A program made the translations under genes and the position numbers. A DNA stretch of 64,000 nucleotides from Bidens hawaiensis (Eukaryota > Streptophyta > Magnoliopsida > Asterales > Asteraceae), in NCBI GenBank assembly GCA_021521415.1, contig JAIQDT010000026.1, positions 4,305,001-4,369,000 on the forward strand, read 5' to 3'. This document shows, one piece after another, positions 11,517-21,604 of the stretch (position 1 is its first letter; every line of letters begins with the position of its first letter). Under the pieces are notes generated by a model. It had not been told where the DNA came from, ran no database searches, and saw only the letters and a list, made by a program, of their open reading frames with translations.

Positions 11517-12345
11517 TACTAGATGAGTCAGATATTCCGTGAGCCTAAGCATGAGAGTCAAATTTGTTTTTGTAAATATTTTTCATACGGTTTTTAATTT
11601 TAGTGGGTGAAAATTTCAGAAAAACCTAAAACATTGAAAAACTTTGAAGAAGTCAAAAACATTATAAATTTCAAAATGTCAAAAACATTAAAATGACTGC
11701 TTATTAATTTGACTGCTTATTAATTTGAAGCAAAAAGGGAAGATGGTAGTACATTGGTCATCTGGTCCCAAATCCAGTAAAAAGAAGGCATAAAAGGCTG
11801 ATTGCTTAAATGTATTAGTGTATTGGTAGGCCTTTAAACAAACAAGTAGGGAAAAGTATGTGATATAAACCTAAATATGCCAAATTGAAAGGGGTGTTAG
11901 TTTCTAGAGAATTCTTGATAATGATGGCAAAATTGTAATAGCTGGTCATACTCAAGCCTTTTTTTAGAATGACTGCTTATTAATTTGAAAAATTATAGCT
12001 ACTGGTTAATGGTTAACACTTCAATGATGTATGGTCTTATGGCCTTAAATCCTGTATTGATGGGATACTTTAAGGTTCCTGACTCTATCGGGTCTTTATG
12101 CGATTTATCATCTGGATATTCATTTTGATGAATATTAAAATTGCTTTAAAGAGCGAACCCGCAGTTTAACAGCTCAATAAGTCATTAAACTTGAACACAT
12201 AAGTACTTTTGTACAAAAATTTGTTGCTGACTTGATCAAAACACGCTGTTAGTCATACATTGTCCCTTTACTTGCGTCTTATTAACATTAAGAAACGGAC
12301 CACAAGGGACATAGTGTATGCAAGCCAACAGATGAAATCGTGCAT
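11517..12345 (+). mobile_element. Old 3' internal fragment of family N
   Basis: Non-coding. From about 11860 it aligns with 16075-16470 of the first N unit: shared words include GTGATATAAAC, GGCCTTAAATCCTGTATTGAT and TTAAGAAACGGACCACA. It is clearly more diverged than the two full units are from each other and lacks the last 0.5 kb before the LTR. GACTGCTTATTAATTTGA is present as a tandem pair at 11694-11728 and again near 11971. It abuts N LTR1 directly, so the array once extended further left. Confidence 0.65.
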
Positions 12346-12584
12346 ACTGATGGTCGGGTAAAAGTTAGCTAGTTTTATATATTAATTAGTTATATTTAGT
12401 TAAATAATAGAGTGAACATTGGTACTACAAGCATTGTTTACGTGTTTAAGGATATTGGAAGCTATGGAGCTTAACGAGGATATTTACGGGCTTGGAACAA
12501 ATATTGAGAAGTGAGAGATTGGACATGCACGCATCACGAGGCATTCAAGAAAAGAAAAACGAAGCTGCAGAATCTGGAAACCGA

Positions 12585-12728
12585 GTATTTTACATCTTCG
12601 TGATACGCGAAGATTCAAAGAAGGGCAGCTTCGCGATACGCGAAGCTGCAGAATCTGGAAACCGAGTATTTTGTCCTTCGCGATACGCGAAGAAGCATGC
12701 CTGGACATCTTCGCGATACGCGAAGATG
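12585..12728 (+). repeat. Cluster of CGCG hairpins in N LTR
   Basis: Four copies of a near-perfect palindrome CTTCGCG-ATA-CGCGAAG lie within about 140 bp. The copy at 12625-12649 has perfect 11-bp arms (GCAGCTTCGCG) and a 3-nt loop; the copy at 12706-12728 has perfect 10-bp arms. A direct repeat containing GCAGAATCTGGAAACCGAG separates them. The cluster lies just upstream of the TATA box. It recurs at 17214-17357 (LTR2) and, with one unit changed, at 21840-21973 (LTR3). Confidence 0.9.
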
Positions 12729-12758
12729 CTTATGTCGGCTAAAAATTTAGGTTTTGCC

Positions 12759-12768
12759 TTATATAAAC
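12759..12768 (+). promoter_or_regulatory. TATA box of N LTR1
   Basis: TTATATAAAC in an otherwise mixed sequence. It is conserved at 17388-17397 (LTR2) and 22004-22013 (LTR3), and placed in mid-LTR as expected for the U3/R border. Confidence 0.7.
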
Positions 12769-13566
12769 CCTTTAACCTCCCATTCGGTTATAGACGACTT
12801 CAAGAGGCAAAAGTGGCTGCTTAGGGCGATCTTCCACCATTCCAAGGCTTTCGGTTCATCTCGGGTTTGTATGTCATCAAAGATAAGTTGTTTACTTGAT
12901 ATGTCGATGCTTGGCTATGTCCTTTGATCATTCTAGGCTAGGGTTTTGTGTAATTCCTCTTGAGACCAGATTTGCTATGCTTAAAGTTATGAACTTGAAT
13001 TGAGTTATTGCTTTTATCTTGTTTAATTGACTGCTTGGTTTTATAAACAATTTATATTTGCGATTATTGATTAGTGCATCACTTGTTTAGTTTTGTTCAT
13101 CAACACTTATGGTTAGGCTCTTGTGTCATTGAACTTATAATCATCGGCTCATGCTAATTAACTATATGTCATAAAACATAAATTGGTAATTGTGTAGATC
13201 GAGTTCAATTGTGTCAACAATTCGGTTAGGGTATCGTTTGTCACACAATCAAACTACTAGGTCTAGTAATTACTACGCAATCAGGACAAGTAAATCTGTG
13301 ATTAAGTTGAATGTCACATTACTCGAACCTAGAATGAATGCTTTTATTAGTATTATTTTCAAAGCGTTTTTAAGATTTAATTAAATCTTTTCTAAAAACC
13401 GCTTGACATTGTCTGTCCGCCGTAGTTAATTAATTAATTTAGTCATATTAAAATTAGCACCTTCCTTAAGTTCCTGTGGAGACGACCTTACTTACCCGTA
13501 CTAGTTTATAGGTATTTAAGTCTTAATTATTCGTTTTTGAGTAGACCATGACAGCCTACGTCAAAA

Positions 13567-13584
13567 TGGCGCCGTTGCCGGGGA
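13567..13584 (+). other. Primer-binding site, tRNA-Asp (N unit 1)
   Basis: TGGCGCCGTTGCCGGGGA is complementary to the 3' end of plant tRNA-Asp, the primer used by Athila and Tat/Ogre Gypsy lineages. A 13-bp spacer separates it from the LTR end TGACA. This is the clearest clue to the lineage of the partner that would mobilise family N. Confidence 0.9.
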
Positions 13585-13699
13585 CTTAACGCGCAAAGTG
13601 CTAGTTTAGTTTAGTAATTTAGTTTTATGTTTTTATACTTATTCGTTTGATTTTACGCAAGGTATTTGTGTGTCACACGTGTGTAGATAACTCAAGATC

Positions 13700-14165
13700 A
13701 CATGGAGTTGGGTTTATGACCCACGTGAAGGATATAAGGTCGTAGAGGATGATGATCCGAACTATCCACATTCATATGATGAACCATCTTCACCAAACCC
13801 TCAGAGCTATTACGAGTCATATAGTTATACATAAGAGAACTTCAACTAGCGGGGTCGCAATATACAGTACCAAAATTATTCACCGCATCCACCTAATTGT
13901 CAAGAATATTGTGAGTCAAATGAGTATGATAGTGATGGGCCCGAGACACCAACGTTTGTAAGTTATCAAGAGGGGAGTATGACTACTATTCTGATAAGTA
14001 CCTTCAGCCAACGTACAAAGAAATTCCTCAATATAATAATCAAGATTCTGAGGTGTTGGCATTGCTTAAGGACCTTAGTCTGAGGATGGAAGTTCATGAA
14101 AAGGTTAATGTTGCTCAAGATGAATTGATGAGCCAACTCATTGATGATTTGGCCCAAATTAAATG
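13700..14165 (+). pseudogene. N unit 1, upstream coding remnant
   Basis: A reading frame without clear homology. It can be followed from VYDPREGYKVVEDDDPNYPH through a Y-, S- and P-rich stretch (SPNPQSYYESYSY, YSPHPPNCQEYC) to SEVLALLKDLSLRMEVHEKV and MSQLIDDLAQIK. It is broken by TAA and TAG near 13831-13852, a shift near 13975 and a TGA at 14164-14166, just before the next ORF. Because the TGA would be CGA by a single transition, this segment and the ORF at 14176 probably formed one gag-like protein. The early TAA, the TAG, the frame shift and the TGA are all present in unit 2, so they predate the duplication. Confidence 0.5.
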
Positions 14166-14175
14166 AGATCGTGAA

Positions 14176-15008
14176 ATGGTGGTTGGTGATATAGAAGATG
14201 AATTGGAAGAAGAGGCTCTTGATTTTTCTAAGAAAGAATTGGAGATGGAGGTTGTGGAGATTAATACCAAACCAAGTCTATCTATTATTGAGGAGTCAGT
14301 GAGTGTAATGATTGTGGTTGAAGATGATGATATAAAGGGAAAGAGTTCAGATCTTTTGGCCATGATGTTGCAGGTTTAGACCCTGTTGAAGATGTAGAAA
14401 CCTTTGAAGAACCTGTTATGGAAGTAACCCAGGTTGTGTTTGATGATGTGGATGTCGCGGGAGAGGATCCCGAGCTGTTGGAGCATAGAGTTGAATTCCT
14501 AGAACCAGCGGAAGAGACATCACCTGCTAAAGAATATGTGTTTACAATAGTTTCATATTATCTCGATCATCCTCCATTACAAATTATTCTTAGTGATAAA
14601 GTCGGGGATGATGGTTTAAACTCGAAGAAGGGGAAGGTGAAGGTGAATAATAGTGGGCAAAATGGGAAAGAGTGGGCTCACGTGGATTCTACGGACATGT
14701 CAACCATGAGGAAGCAAGTCTGCACACGACAAGTCAAATACAGAGCTTACATGGGAAACTCGGTAGGAAAATGTTCGGTTCGGCCACGACCAAGATTTGA
14801 TGTTTCGAAGATAAGAAAGAATGTGTGGGCTCGACGTGTTTGCTACCGAGTATATGTTGGAAATTTTGAAGGTAAATGTGCGTTCACACCGGCCCGTTTT
14901 GGTTTATCGGACATGCTGAACATGAATAAAGAAGAGGAGCCGAGGCATATCAACTACAGTGCTTTTAGAGGAAATTCGGCTGGAAAATGTCTACTTAGAC
15001 CGCCATGA
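14176..15008 (+). pseudogene. N unit 1, acidic/GN-GKC-repeat ORF (frameshifted)
   Basis: Counterpart of the open frame at 18803-19636. Residues 1-62 are open (MVVGDIEDELEEEALDFSKK...), then one base is missing near 14361 (GGCCATGATG against GGCGCATGATG in unit 2). The frame resumes as 14418-15008 in another phase and runs to the same ...GKCLLRPP end. The third-from-last repeat keeps the motif GNFEGKC that unit 2 has as GNFEGKY. Function is unknown; see the intact copy for the domain description. Confidence 0.6.
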
Positions 15009-15024
15009 ACGACACATCAAGTAT

Positions 15025-15080
15025 GGTCTGGCTGAAGACCTTAACAAAAACTTAGCGCTAACTAGGAGGCAACCAGGCCT
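15025..15080 (+). other. Conserved non-coding signature after N ORF (unit 1)
   Basis: Begins GGTCTGGCTGAAGACCTTAA and includes TTAGCGCTAACTAGGAGGCA. From memory, a very similar string (GAC-TTAAAC-AAGCGCT-GGGAGGCAACCC) recurs after the first ORF of many plant Athila/Tat-type elements. It is repeated exactly at 19653-19708. A role in RNA packaging or structure is speculation. Confidence 0.55.
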
Positions 15081-15139
15081 TGTATTCAGGTACGTGTATA
15101 TTTTTGTTGTAGTTGAACTTTGTGGGTGTAGTTCACTAT

Positions 15140-16974
15140 AAACCCTCACGATACCATACTCGTCCACCTGGGCTACCGGGGGGTTTAAAGGGCTTGTTGC
15201 ATACGCTAAATGCAACCGTGATACCTACGAAAGTGAGTTAGGTCTTTTAACATTTTTACTCGTTTAACAAATTAGGTTATGAAATTTATTAATCTAGGTT
15301 GGTAGTTTAAAATTTAATGGTTTTGCAAACGGTTTAAAAGACCTATATTTTTAACATTTGTGAGAAGCTTGCTTCTACATGTTTCAGAGTTTGCAGATTT
15401 CATTTTGAGAGTTGAGGAGGTAAGGTTCACCAAGAGCATCACCGAGGGCACAAGAGAGTTGCACATTAGAGTTTTATTTTCTATCAGGTGATTTCGTTTT
15501 CATAACCTTATTTGTTTTATTAGTTTTTATGTTCAAAGTGTAATTGAATTTGTGTATATTTAATAACCACCATCACATTAGGCCTTGTTTTTTAATTGTC
15601 GAAGTGAATTTTAACCCCGTCCCTATTTTATGTCTTAAAATTTTAAACATTGAGGACAATGTTTGCCTCACGTGTGGCGATGGGGGAGAAACTGAAAAGT
15701 TTATGATCTTTTGCATAATAATGGAAAATGATAGAAAAATCGGGGATTATTTTTCAAAATTATTATATAATGTGAGATAAATAAAACGGGAACGCACTTA
15801 TTTTGGGATGTGCCGATAGGCTCAGCTTTGAGAATGAGAGGATAATTTGGTTGTAGACTTAATTGAACATTAAATGCTTGATTTTTAGTGGGAAACGCCT
15901 TCAGGGTTTTGTTTGTTTAGCTAAGCATGTATAAGGACTGGAATGAAAGATTAGGTCATCTATATTCAAGCCTTTCTATTAGATTTGATCACCAAAAATA
16001 TATTTTAATATGAATAGTCTATAGTACAATGGTTGGATAGGCTTAACGTTAGAGTATGCTAGATGGCTTGTGATATAAACATAAATGAAAATACTGCTAG
16101 TTTAAGTGGCTAACACTTCATAGGCCTATGTTTTTATGGCCTTAAATCCTGTATTGATTGGATGTCCCGGGGAACGGAGACCATGGGTCGGTATGCGGTT
16201 TATCATCTGGTATGCGTAAATCTTAAGTGGATTTATTCATATTAAAAAAGCTTAAAAAGAGTAAACCAGCAGTTTATCTGCAAATTCATAAGTCATTAAA
16301 CATGATCACAAAAAGTGCTTTAAAAGTATAAATTCACTACTGACTTGATCATCCACGTTGTTTGTCATATGGGGTCCCCGTGCTTGCGTCTCATTACCAT
16401 TAAGAAACGGACCACACGGGACACGTCATATGTAAGCCCTACAGATGAGTTCGTGCGTACTCACGTATGGTGATGGACTTTGGGGTATTGCTTGATAACA
16501 GGGGTATGTCATGTAGTGGGGTTATTACTAGTTGATTACCTAATTGCACCTTAATCGTATCTAATGGCCATTCTGGTAGACTTTAATACTTAAGTTTAGG
16601 TTTTGGTTTCGATAAAATATCCAAGATTGTCTTAGCTATTACGTATGGGCTTGAAAAATTATACAAAGTGTGCAAAATTTTGATCATCTAATCTTAAGGT
16701 TTAAGTCAATTTGGGGTGGTCTGGTTCGGTAAACTATAATGAAGCATGGTAAGGCAGCTTCAGGGCTTTGAGCTGTGGGTTCCATTTTAATCATATCAAC
16801 TAATAAAACTGTCGCACCTTATTTTTCCCGGTAAGTATTAAGGCGTGGGTCGCAATCGTGGTTTTTGTGTTCTTGTGCTTAATTAAGATAATCTATGAAG
16901 TATTTTGAGAATTATCTTTGATTCTGATTCCATTGCAAAGTGTTTTTCGGGACGATAAAGGATAAGTGTGGGGA
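15140..16974 (+). other. N unit 1, 3' non-coding half ending in polypurine tract
   Basis: No ORF above background and no RT, RNase H or integrase motif in any frame. The last bases, AAGTGTGGGGA (16964-16974), form a purine-rich tract directly before LTR2, as a plus-strand primer site should. The same tract precedes LTR3 at 21594-21604. The absence of pol in two near-identical copies indicates a non-autonomous element. Confidence 0.7.
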
Positions 16975-18181
16975 TGTGATGGTTGGGTAAAAGTTAGCTA
17001 GTTTTATATATTAATTAGTTATATTTAGTTAAATAATTGAGTGAACATTGGTACTTCAAGCATTGTTTACGTGTTTAAGGATATTGGAAGCTATGGAGCT
17101 TAACGAGGATATTTACGGGCTTGGAACAAATATTGAGAAGTGAGAGATTGGACATGCACGCATCACGAGGCATTCAAGAAAAGAAAAACGAAGCTGCAGA
17201 ATCTGGAAACCGAGTATTTTACATCTTCGTGATACGCGAAGATTCAAAGAAGGGCAGCTTCGCGATACGCGAAGCTGCAGAATCTGGAAACCGAGCATTT
17301 TGTCCTTCGCGATACGCGAAGAAGCATGCCTGGACATCTTCGCGATACGCGAAGATGCTTATGTCGGCTAAAAATTTAGGTTTTGCCTTATATAAACCCT
17401 TTAACCTCCCATTCGGTTATAGACGACTTCAAGAGGCAAAAGTGGCTGCTTAGGGCGATCTTCCACCATTCCAAGGCTTTCGGTTCATCTCGGGTTTGTA
17501 TGTCATCAAAGATAAGTTTTTTACTTGATATGTCGATGCTTGGCTAAGTCCTTTGATCATTCTAGGCTAGGGTTTGTGTAATTCCTCTTGAGACCAGATT
17601 TGCTATGCTTAAAGTTATGAACTTGAATTGAGTTATTGCTTTTATCTTGTTTAATTGACTGCTTGGTTTTATAAACAATTTATATTTGCGATTATTGATT
17701 AGTGCATCACTTGTTTAGTTTTGTTCATCAACACTTATGGTTAGGCTCTTGTGTCATTGAACTTATAATCATCGGCTCATGCTAATTAACTATATGTCAT
17801 ATAACATAAATTGGTAATTGTGTAGATCGAGTTCAATTGTGTCAACAAATCGGTTAGGGTATCGTTTGTCACACAATCAAACTACTAGGTCTAGTAATTA
17901 CTACGCAATCAGGACAAGTAAATCTGTGATTAAGTTGAATGTCACATTACTCGAACCTAGAATGAATGCTTTTATTAGTATTATTTTCAAAGCGTTTTTA
18001 AGATTTAATTAAATCTTTTCTAAAAACCGCTTGACATTGTCTGTCCGCCGTAGTTAATTAATTAATTTAGTCATATTAAAATTAGCACCTTCCTTAAGTT
18101 CCTGTGGAGACGACCTTACTTACCCGTACTAGTTTATAGGTATTTAAGTCTTAATTATTCGTTTTTGAGTAGACCATGACA
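16975..18181 (+). mobile_element. Family N LTR2 (shared by both units)
   Basis: 1,207 bp, TGTGATGG...CCATGACA, with short inverted ends (TGTSATGG). It is 3' LTR of unit 1 and 5' LTR of unit 2 at once. There are only scattered single-base differences from LTR1, for example CGAGCATTTTG for CGAGTATTTTG near 17291. Confidence 0.9.
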
Positions 18182-18194
18182 GCCTACGTCAAAA

Positions 18195-18212
18195 TGGCGC
18201 CGTTGCCGGGGA
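18195..18212 (+). other. Primer-binding site, tRNA-Asp (N unit 2)
   Basis: Identical to the PBS at 13567-13584, with the same 13-bp spacer after the LTR end. Confidence 0.9.
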
Positions 18213-18328
18213 CTTAACGCGCAAAGTGCTAGTTTAGTTTAGTAATTTAGTTTTATGTTTTTATACTTATTCGTTTGATTTTACGCAAGGTATTTGTGTG
18301 TCACACGTGTGTAGATAACTCAAGATCA

Positions 18329-18793
18329 CATGGAGTTGGGTTTATGACACACGTGAAGGATATAAGGTCGTAGAGGATGATGATCCGAACTATCCACATT
18401 CATATGATGAACCATCTCACCAAACCCTCAGAGCTATTACGAGTCATATAGTTATAGATAAGAGAACTTCAACTAGCGGGGTCGCAATATACAGTACCAA
18501 AATTATTCACCGCATCCACCTAATTGTCAAGAATATTGTGAGTCAAATGAGTATGATAGTGATGGGCCCGAGACACCAACGTTTGTAAGTTATCAAGAGG
18601 GGAGTATGACTACTATTCTGATAAGTACCTTCAGCCAACGTACAAAGAAATTCCTCAATATAATAATCAAGATTCTGAGGTGTTGGCATTGCTTAAGGAC
18701 CTTAGTCTGAGGATGGAAGTTCATGAAAAGGTTAATGTTGCTCAAGATGAATTGATGAGCCAACTCATTGATGATTTGGCCTAAATTAAATGA
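18329..18793 (+). pseudogene. N unit 2, upstream coding remnant
   Basis: Copy of 13700-14165. It shares the old TAA, TAG and TGA stops. Private lesions are one missing T near 18414 (CCATCTCACC against CCATCTTCACC) and CAA to TAA at 18782-18784, just before the shared TGA. These are the differences to use for dating the duplication. Confidence 0.5.
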
Positions 18794-18802
18794 GATCGTG
18801 AA

Positions 18803-19636
18803 ATGGTGGTTGGTGATATAGAAGATGAATTGGAAGAAGAGGCTCTTGATTTTTCTAAGAAAGAATTGCAGATGGAGGTTGTGGAGATTAATACCACACC
18901 AAGTCTATCTATTATTGAAGAGTCAGTGAGTGTAATGATTGTGGTTGAAGATGATGATATAAAGGGAAAGAGTTCAGATCTTTTGGCGCATGATGTTGCA
19001 GGTTTAGACCCTGTTGAAGATGTAGAAACCTTTGAAGAACCTGTTATGGAAGTAACCCAGGTTGTGTTTGATGATGTGGATGTAGCGGGAGAGGATCCCG
19101 AGCTGTTAGAGCATAGAGTTGAATTCCTAGAACCAGCGGAAGAGACGTCACCTGCTAAAGAATATGTGTTTACAATAGTTTCATATTATCTCGATCATCC
19201 TCCATTACAAATTATTCTTAGTGATAAAGTCGGGGATGATGGTTTAAACTCGAAGAAGGGGAAGGTGAAGGTGAATAATAGTGGGCAAAATGGGAAAGAG
19301 TGGGCTCACGTGGATTCTACGGACATGTCAACCATGAGGAAGCAAGTCTGCACACGACAAGTCAAATACAGAGCTTACATGGGAAACTCGGTAGGAAAAT
19401 GTTCGGTTCGGCCACGACCAAGATTTGATGTTTCGAAGATAAGAAAGAATGTGTGGGCTCGACGTGTTTGCTACCGAGTATATGTTGGAAATTTTGAAGG
19501 TAAATATGCGTTCACACCGGCCCGTTTTGGTTTATCGGACATGCTGAACATGAATAAAGAAGAGGAGCCGAGGCATATCAACTACAGTGCTTTTAGAGGA
19601 AATTCGGCTGGAAAATGTCTACTTAGACCGCCATGA
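18803..19636 (+). CDS. Unknown acidic protein with three Y-x(3)-GN-x(2)-GK repeats (family N)
   Basis: A 277-residue open frame; I do not recognise it. Residues 1-120 are strongly acidic (DIEDELEEEALD, VVEDDDIKG, FDDVDVAGEDPELLEH). Residues 150-277 are basic and hold three imperfect repeats of about 36 residues: VKYRAYMGNSVGKCSVRP (187-204), VCYRVYVGNFEGKYAFTP (222-239) and INYSAFRGNSAGKCLLRP (259-276). The shared core is Y-x-[AV]-[YF]-x-GN-x-x-GK-[CY]. No transmembrane segment, zinc knuckle or protease motif is seen. In both units an in-frame TGA separates it from an upstream coding remnant, so the Met at 18803 may be internal to an originally longer, gag-like ORF. It lies between PBS and PPT of a non-autonomous LTR element, so an element protein is more likely than a host gene. 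Expression is unknown. Confidence 0.45.
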   Translation: MVVGDIEDELEEEALDFSKKELQMEVVEINTTPSLSIIEESVSVMIVVEDDDIKGKSSDLLAHDVAGLDPVEDVETFEEPVMEVTQVVFDDVDVAGEDPELLEHRVEFLEPAEETSPAKEYVFTIVSYYLDHPPLQIILSDKVGDDGLNSKKGKVKVNNSGQNGKEWAHVDSTDMSTMRKQVCTRQVKYRAYMGNSVGKCSVRPRPRFDVSKIRKNVWARRVCYRVYVGNFEGKYAFTPARFGLSDMLNMNKEEEPRHINYSAFRGNSAGKCLLRPP

Positions 19637-19652
19637 ACGACACATCAAGTAT

Positions 19653-19708
19653 GGTCTGGCTGAAGACCTTAACAAAAACTTAGCGCTAACTAGGAGGCAA
19701 CCAGGCCT
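19653..19708 (+). other. Conserved non-coding signature after N ORF (unit 2)
   Basis: Exact copy of the 15025-15080 segment, again 16 bp after the ORF stop. Confidence 0.55.
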
Positions 19709-19769
19709 TGTATTCAGGTACGTGTATATTTTTGTTGTAGTTGAACTTTGTGGGTGTAGTTCACTATAA

Positions 19770-21604
19770 ACCCTCACGAGACCATACTCGTCCACCTGGG
19801 CTACCGGGGGGTTTAAAGGGCTTGTTGCATACGCTAAATGCAACCGTGATAACTACGAAAGTGAGTTAGGTCTTTTAACATTTTTACTCGTTTAACAAAT
19901 TAGGTTATGAAATTTATTAATCTAGGTTGGTAGTTTAAAATTTAATGGTTTTGCAAACGGTTTAAAAGACCTATATTTTTAACATTTGTGAGAAGCTTGC
20001 TTCTACATGTTTCAGAGTTTGCAGATTTCATTTTGAGAGTTGAGGAGGTAAGGTTCACCAAGAGCATCACCGAGGGCACAAGAGAGTTGCACATTAGAGT
20101 TTTATTTACTATCAGGTGATTTCGTTTTCATAACCTTATTTGTTTTATTAGTTTTTATGTTCAAAGTGTAATTGAATTTGTGTATATTTAATAACCACCA
20201 TCACATTAGGCCTTGTTTTTATAATTGTCGAAGTGAATTTTAACCCCGTCCCTATTTTATGTCTTAAAATTTTAAACATTGAGGACAATGTTTGCCTCAC
20301 GTGTGGCGATGGGGGAGAAACTGAAAAGTTTATGATCTTTTGCATAATAATGGAAAATGATAGAAAAATCGGGGATTATTTTTCAAAATTATTATATAAT
20401 GTGAGATAAATAAAACGGGAACGCACTTATTTTGGGATGTGCCGATAGGCTCAGCTTTGAGAATGAGAGGATAATTTGGTTGTAGACTTAATTGAACATT
20501 AAATGCTTGATTTTTAGTGGGAAACGCCTTCAGGGTTTTGTTTGTTTAGCTAAGCATGTATAAGGACTGGAATGAAAGATTAGGTCATCTATATTCAAGC
20601 CTTTCTATTAGATTTGATCACCAAAAATATATTTTAATATGAATAGTCTATAGTACAATGTTTGGATAGGCTTAACGTTAGAGTATGCTAGATGGCTTGT
20701 GATATAAACATAAATGAAAATACTGCTAGTTTAAGTGGCTAACACTTCATAGGCCTATGTTTTTATGGCCTTAAATCCTGTATTGATGGGATGTCCCGGG
20801 GAACGGAGACCATGGGTCGGTATGCGGTTTATCATCTGGTATGCGTAAATCTTAAGTGGATTTATTCATATTAAAAAATCTTAAAAAGAGTAAACCAGCA
20901 GTTTATCTGCAAATTCATAAGTCATTAAACATGATCACAAAAAGTGCTTTAAAAGTATAAATTCACTACTGATTTGATCATCCACGTTGTTTGTCATATG
21001 GGGTCCCCGTGCTTGCGTCTCATTACCATTAAGAAACGGACCACACGGGACACGTCATATGTAAGCCCTACGGATGAGTTCATGCGTACTCACGTATGGT
21101 GATGGACTTTGGGGTATTGCTTGATAACAGGGGTATGTCATGTAGTGGGGGCTATTACTAGTTGATTACCTAATTGCACCTTAATCGTATCAAATGGCCA
21201 TTCTGGTAGACTTTAATACTTAAGTTTAGGTTTTGGTTTCGATAAAATATCCAAGATTGTCTTAGCTATTACGTATGGGCTTGAAAAATTATACAAAGTG
21301 TGCAAAATTTTGATCATCTAATCTTAAGGTTTAAGTGAATTTGGGGTGGTGTTGTTCGGTAAACTATAATGAAGCATGGTAAGGCAGCTTCAGGGCTTTG
21401 AGCTGTGGGTTCCATTTTAATCATATCAACTAATAAAACTGTCGCACCTTATTTTTCCCGGTAAGTATTAAGGCGTGGGTCGCAATCGTGGTTTTTGTGT
21501 TCTTGTGCTTAATTAAGATAATCTATGAAGTATTTTGAGAATTATCTTTGATTCTGATTCCATTGCAAAGTCTTTTTCGGGACGATAAAGGATAAGTGTG
21601 GGGA
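19770..21604 (+). other. N unit 2, 3' non-coding half ending in polypurine tract
   Basis: Near-identical to 15140-16974. No pol motif is found on either strand. It ends in AAGTGTGGGGA before LTR3. Confidence 0.7.

Larger units (their letters stand above)
12346..13553 (+). mobile_element. Family N LTR1
   Basis: 1,208-bp LTR, almost identical to LTR2. The first bases are eroded (ACTGATGGTCGGG against TGTGATGGTTGGG); the end is CCATGACA. It contains the CTTCGCG...CGCGAAG hairpin cluster (12585-12728), a TATA box TTATATAAAC (12759-12768) and, 14 bp after its end, a tRNA-Asp PBS. These features fit a Gypsy LTR of the Athila/Tat type. Confidence 0.85.

Noticed and set aside
12492..12824. 110-residue frame in the N LTR (also 17121-17453)
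   Set aside because: Lies over the LTR promoter and hairpin cluster; it repeats only because the LTR repeats, and LTR3 breaks it.
13190..13384. 64-residue frame in LTR1 and LTR2
   Set aside because: Inside the LTR beyond the TATA box, no homology; lost in LTR3 by truncation.
13567..13584. tRNA-Asp-like sequence as a tRNA gene
   Set aside because: Only the 18-nt complement of the tRNA 3' end is present; it is a primer-binding site.
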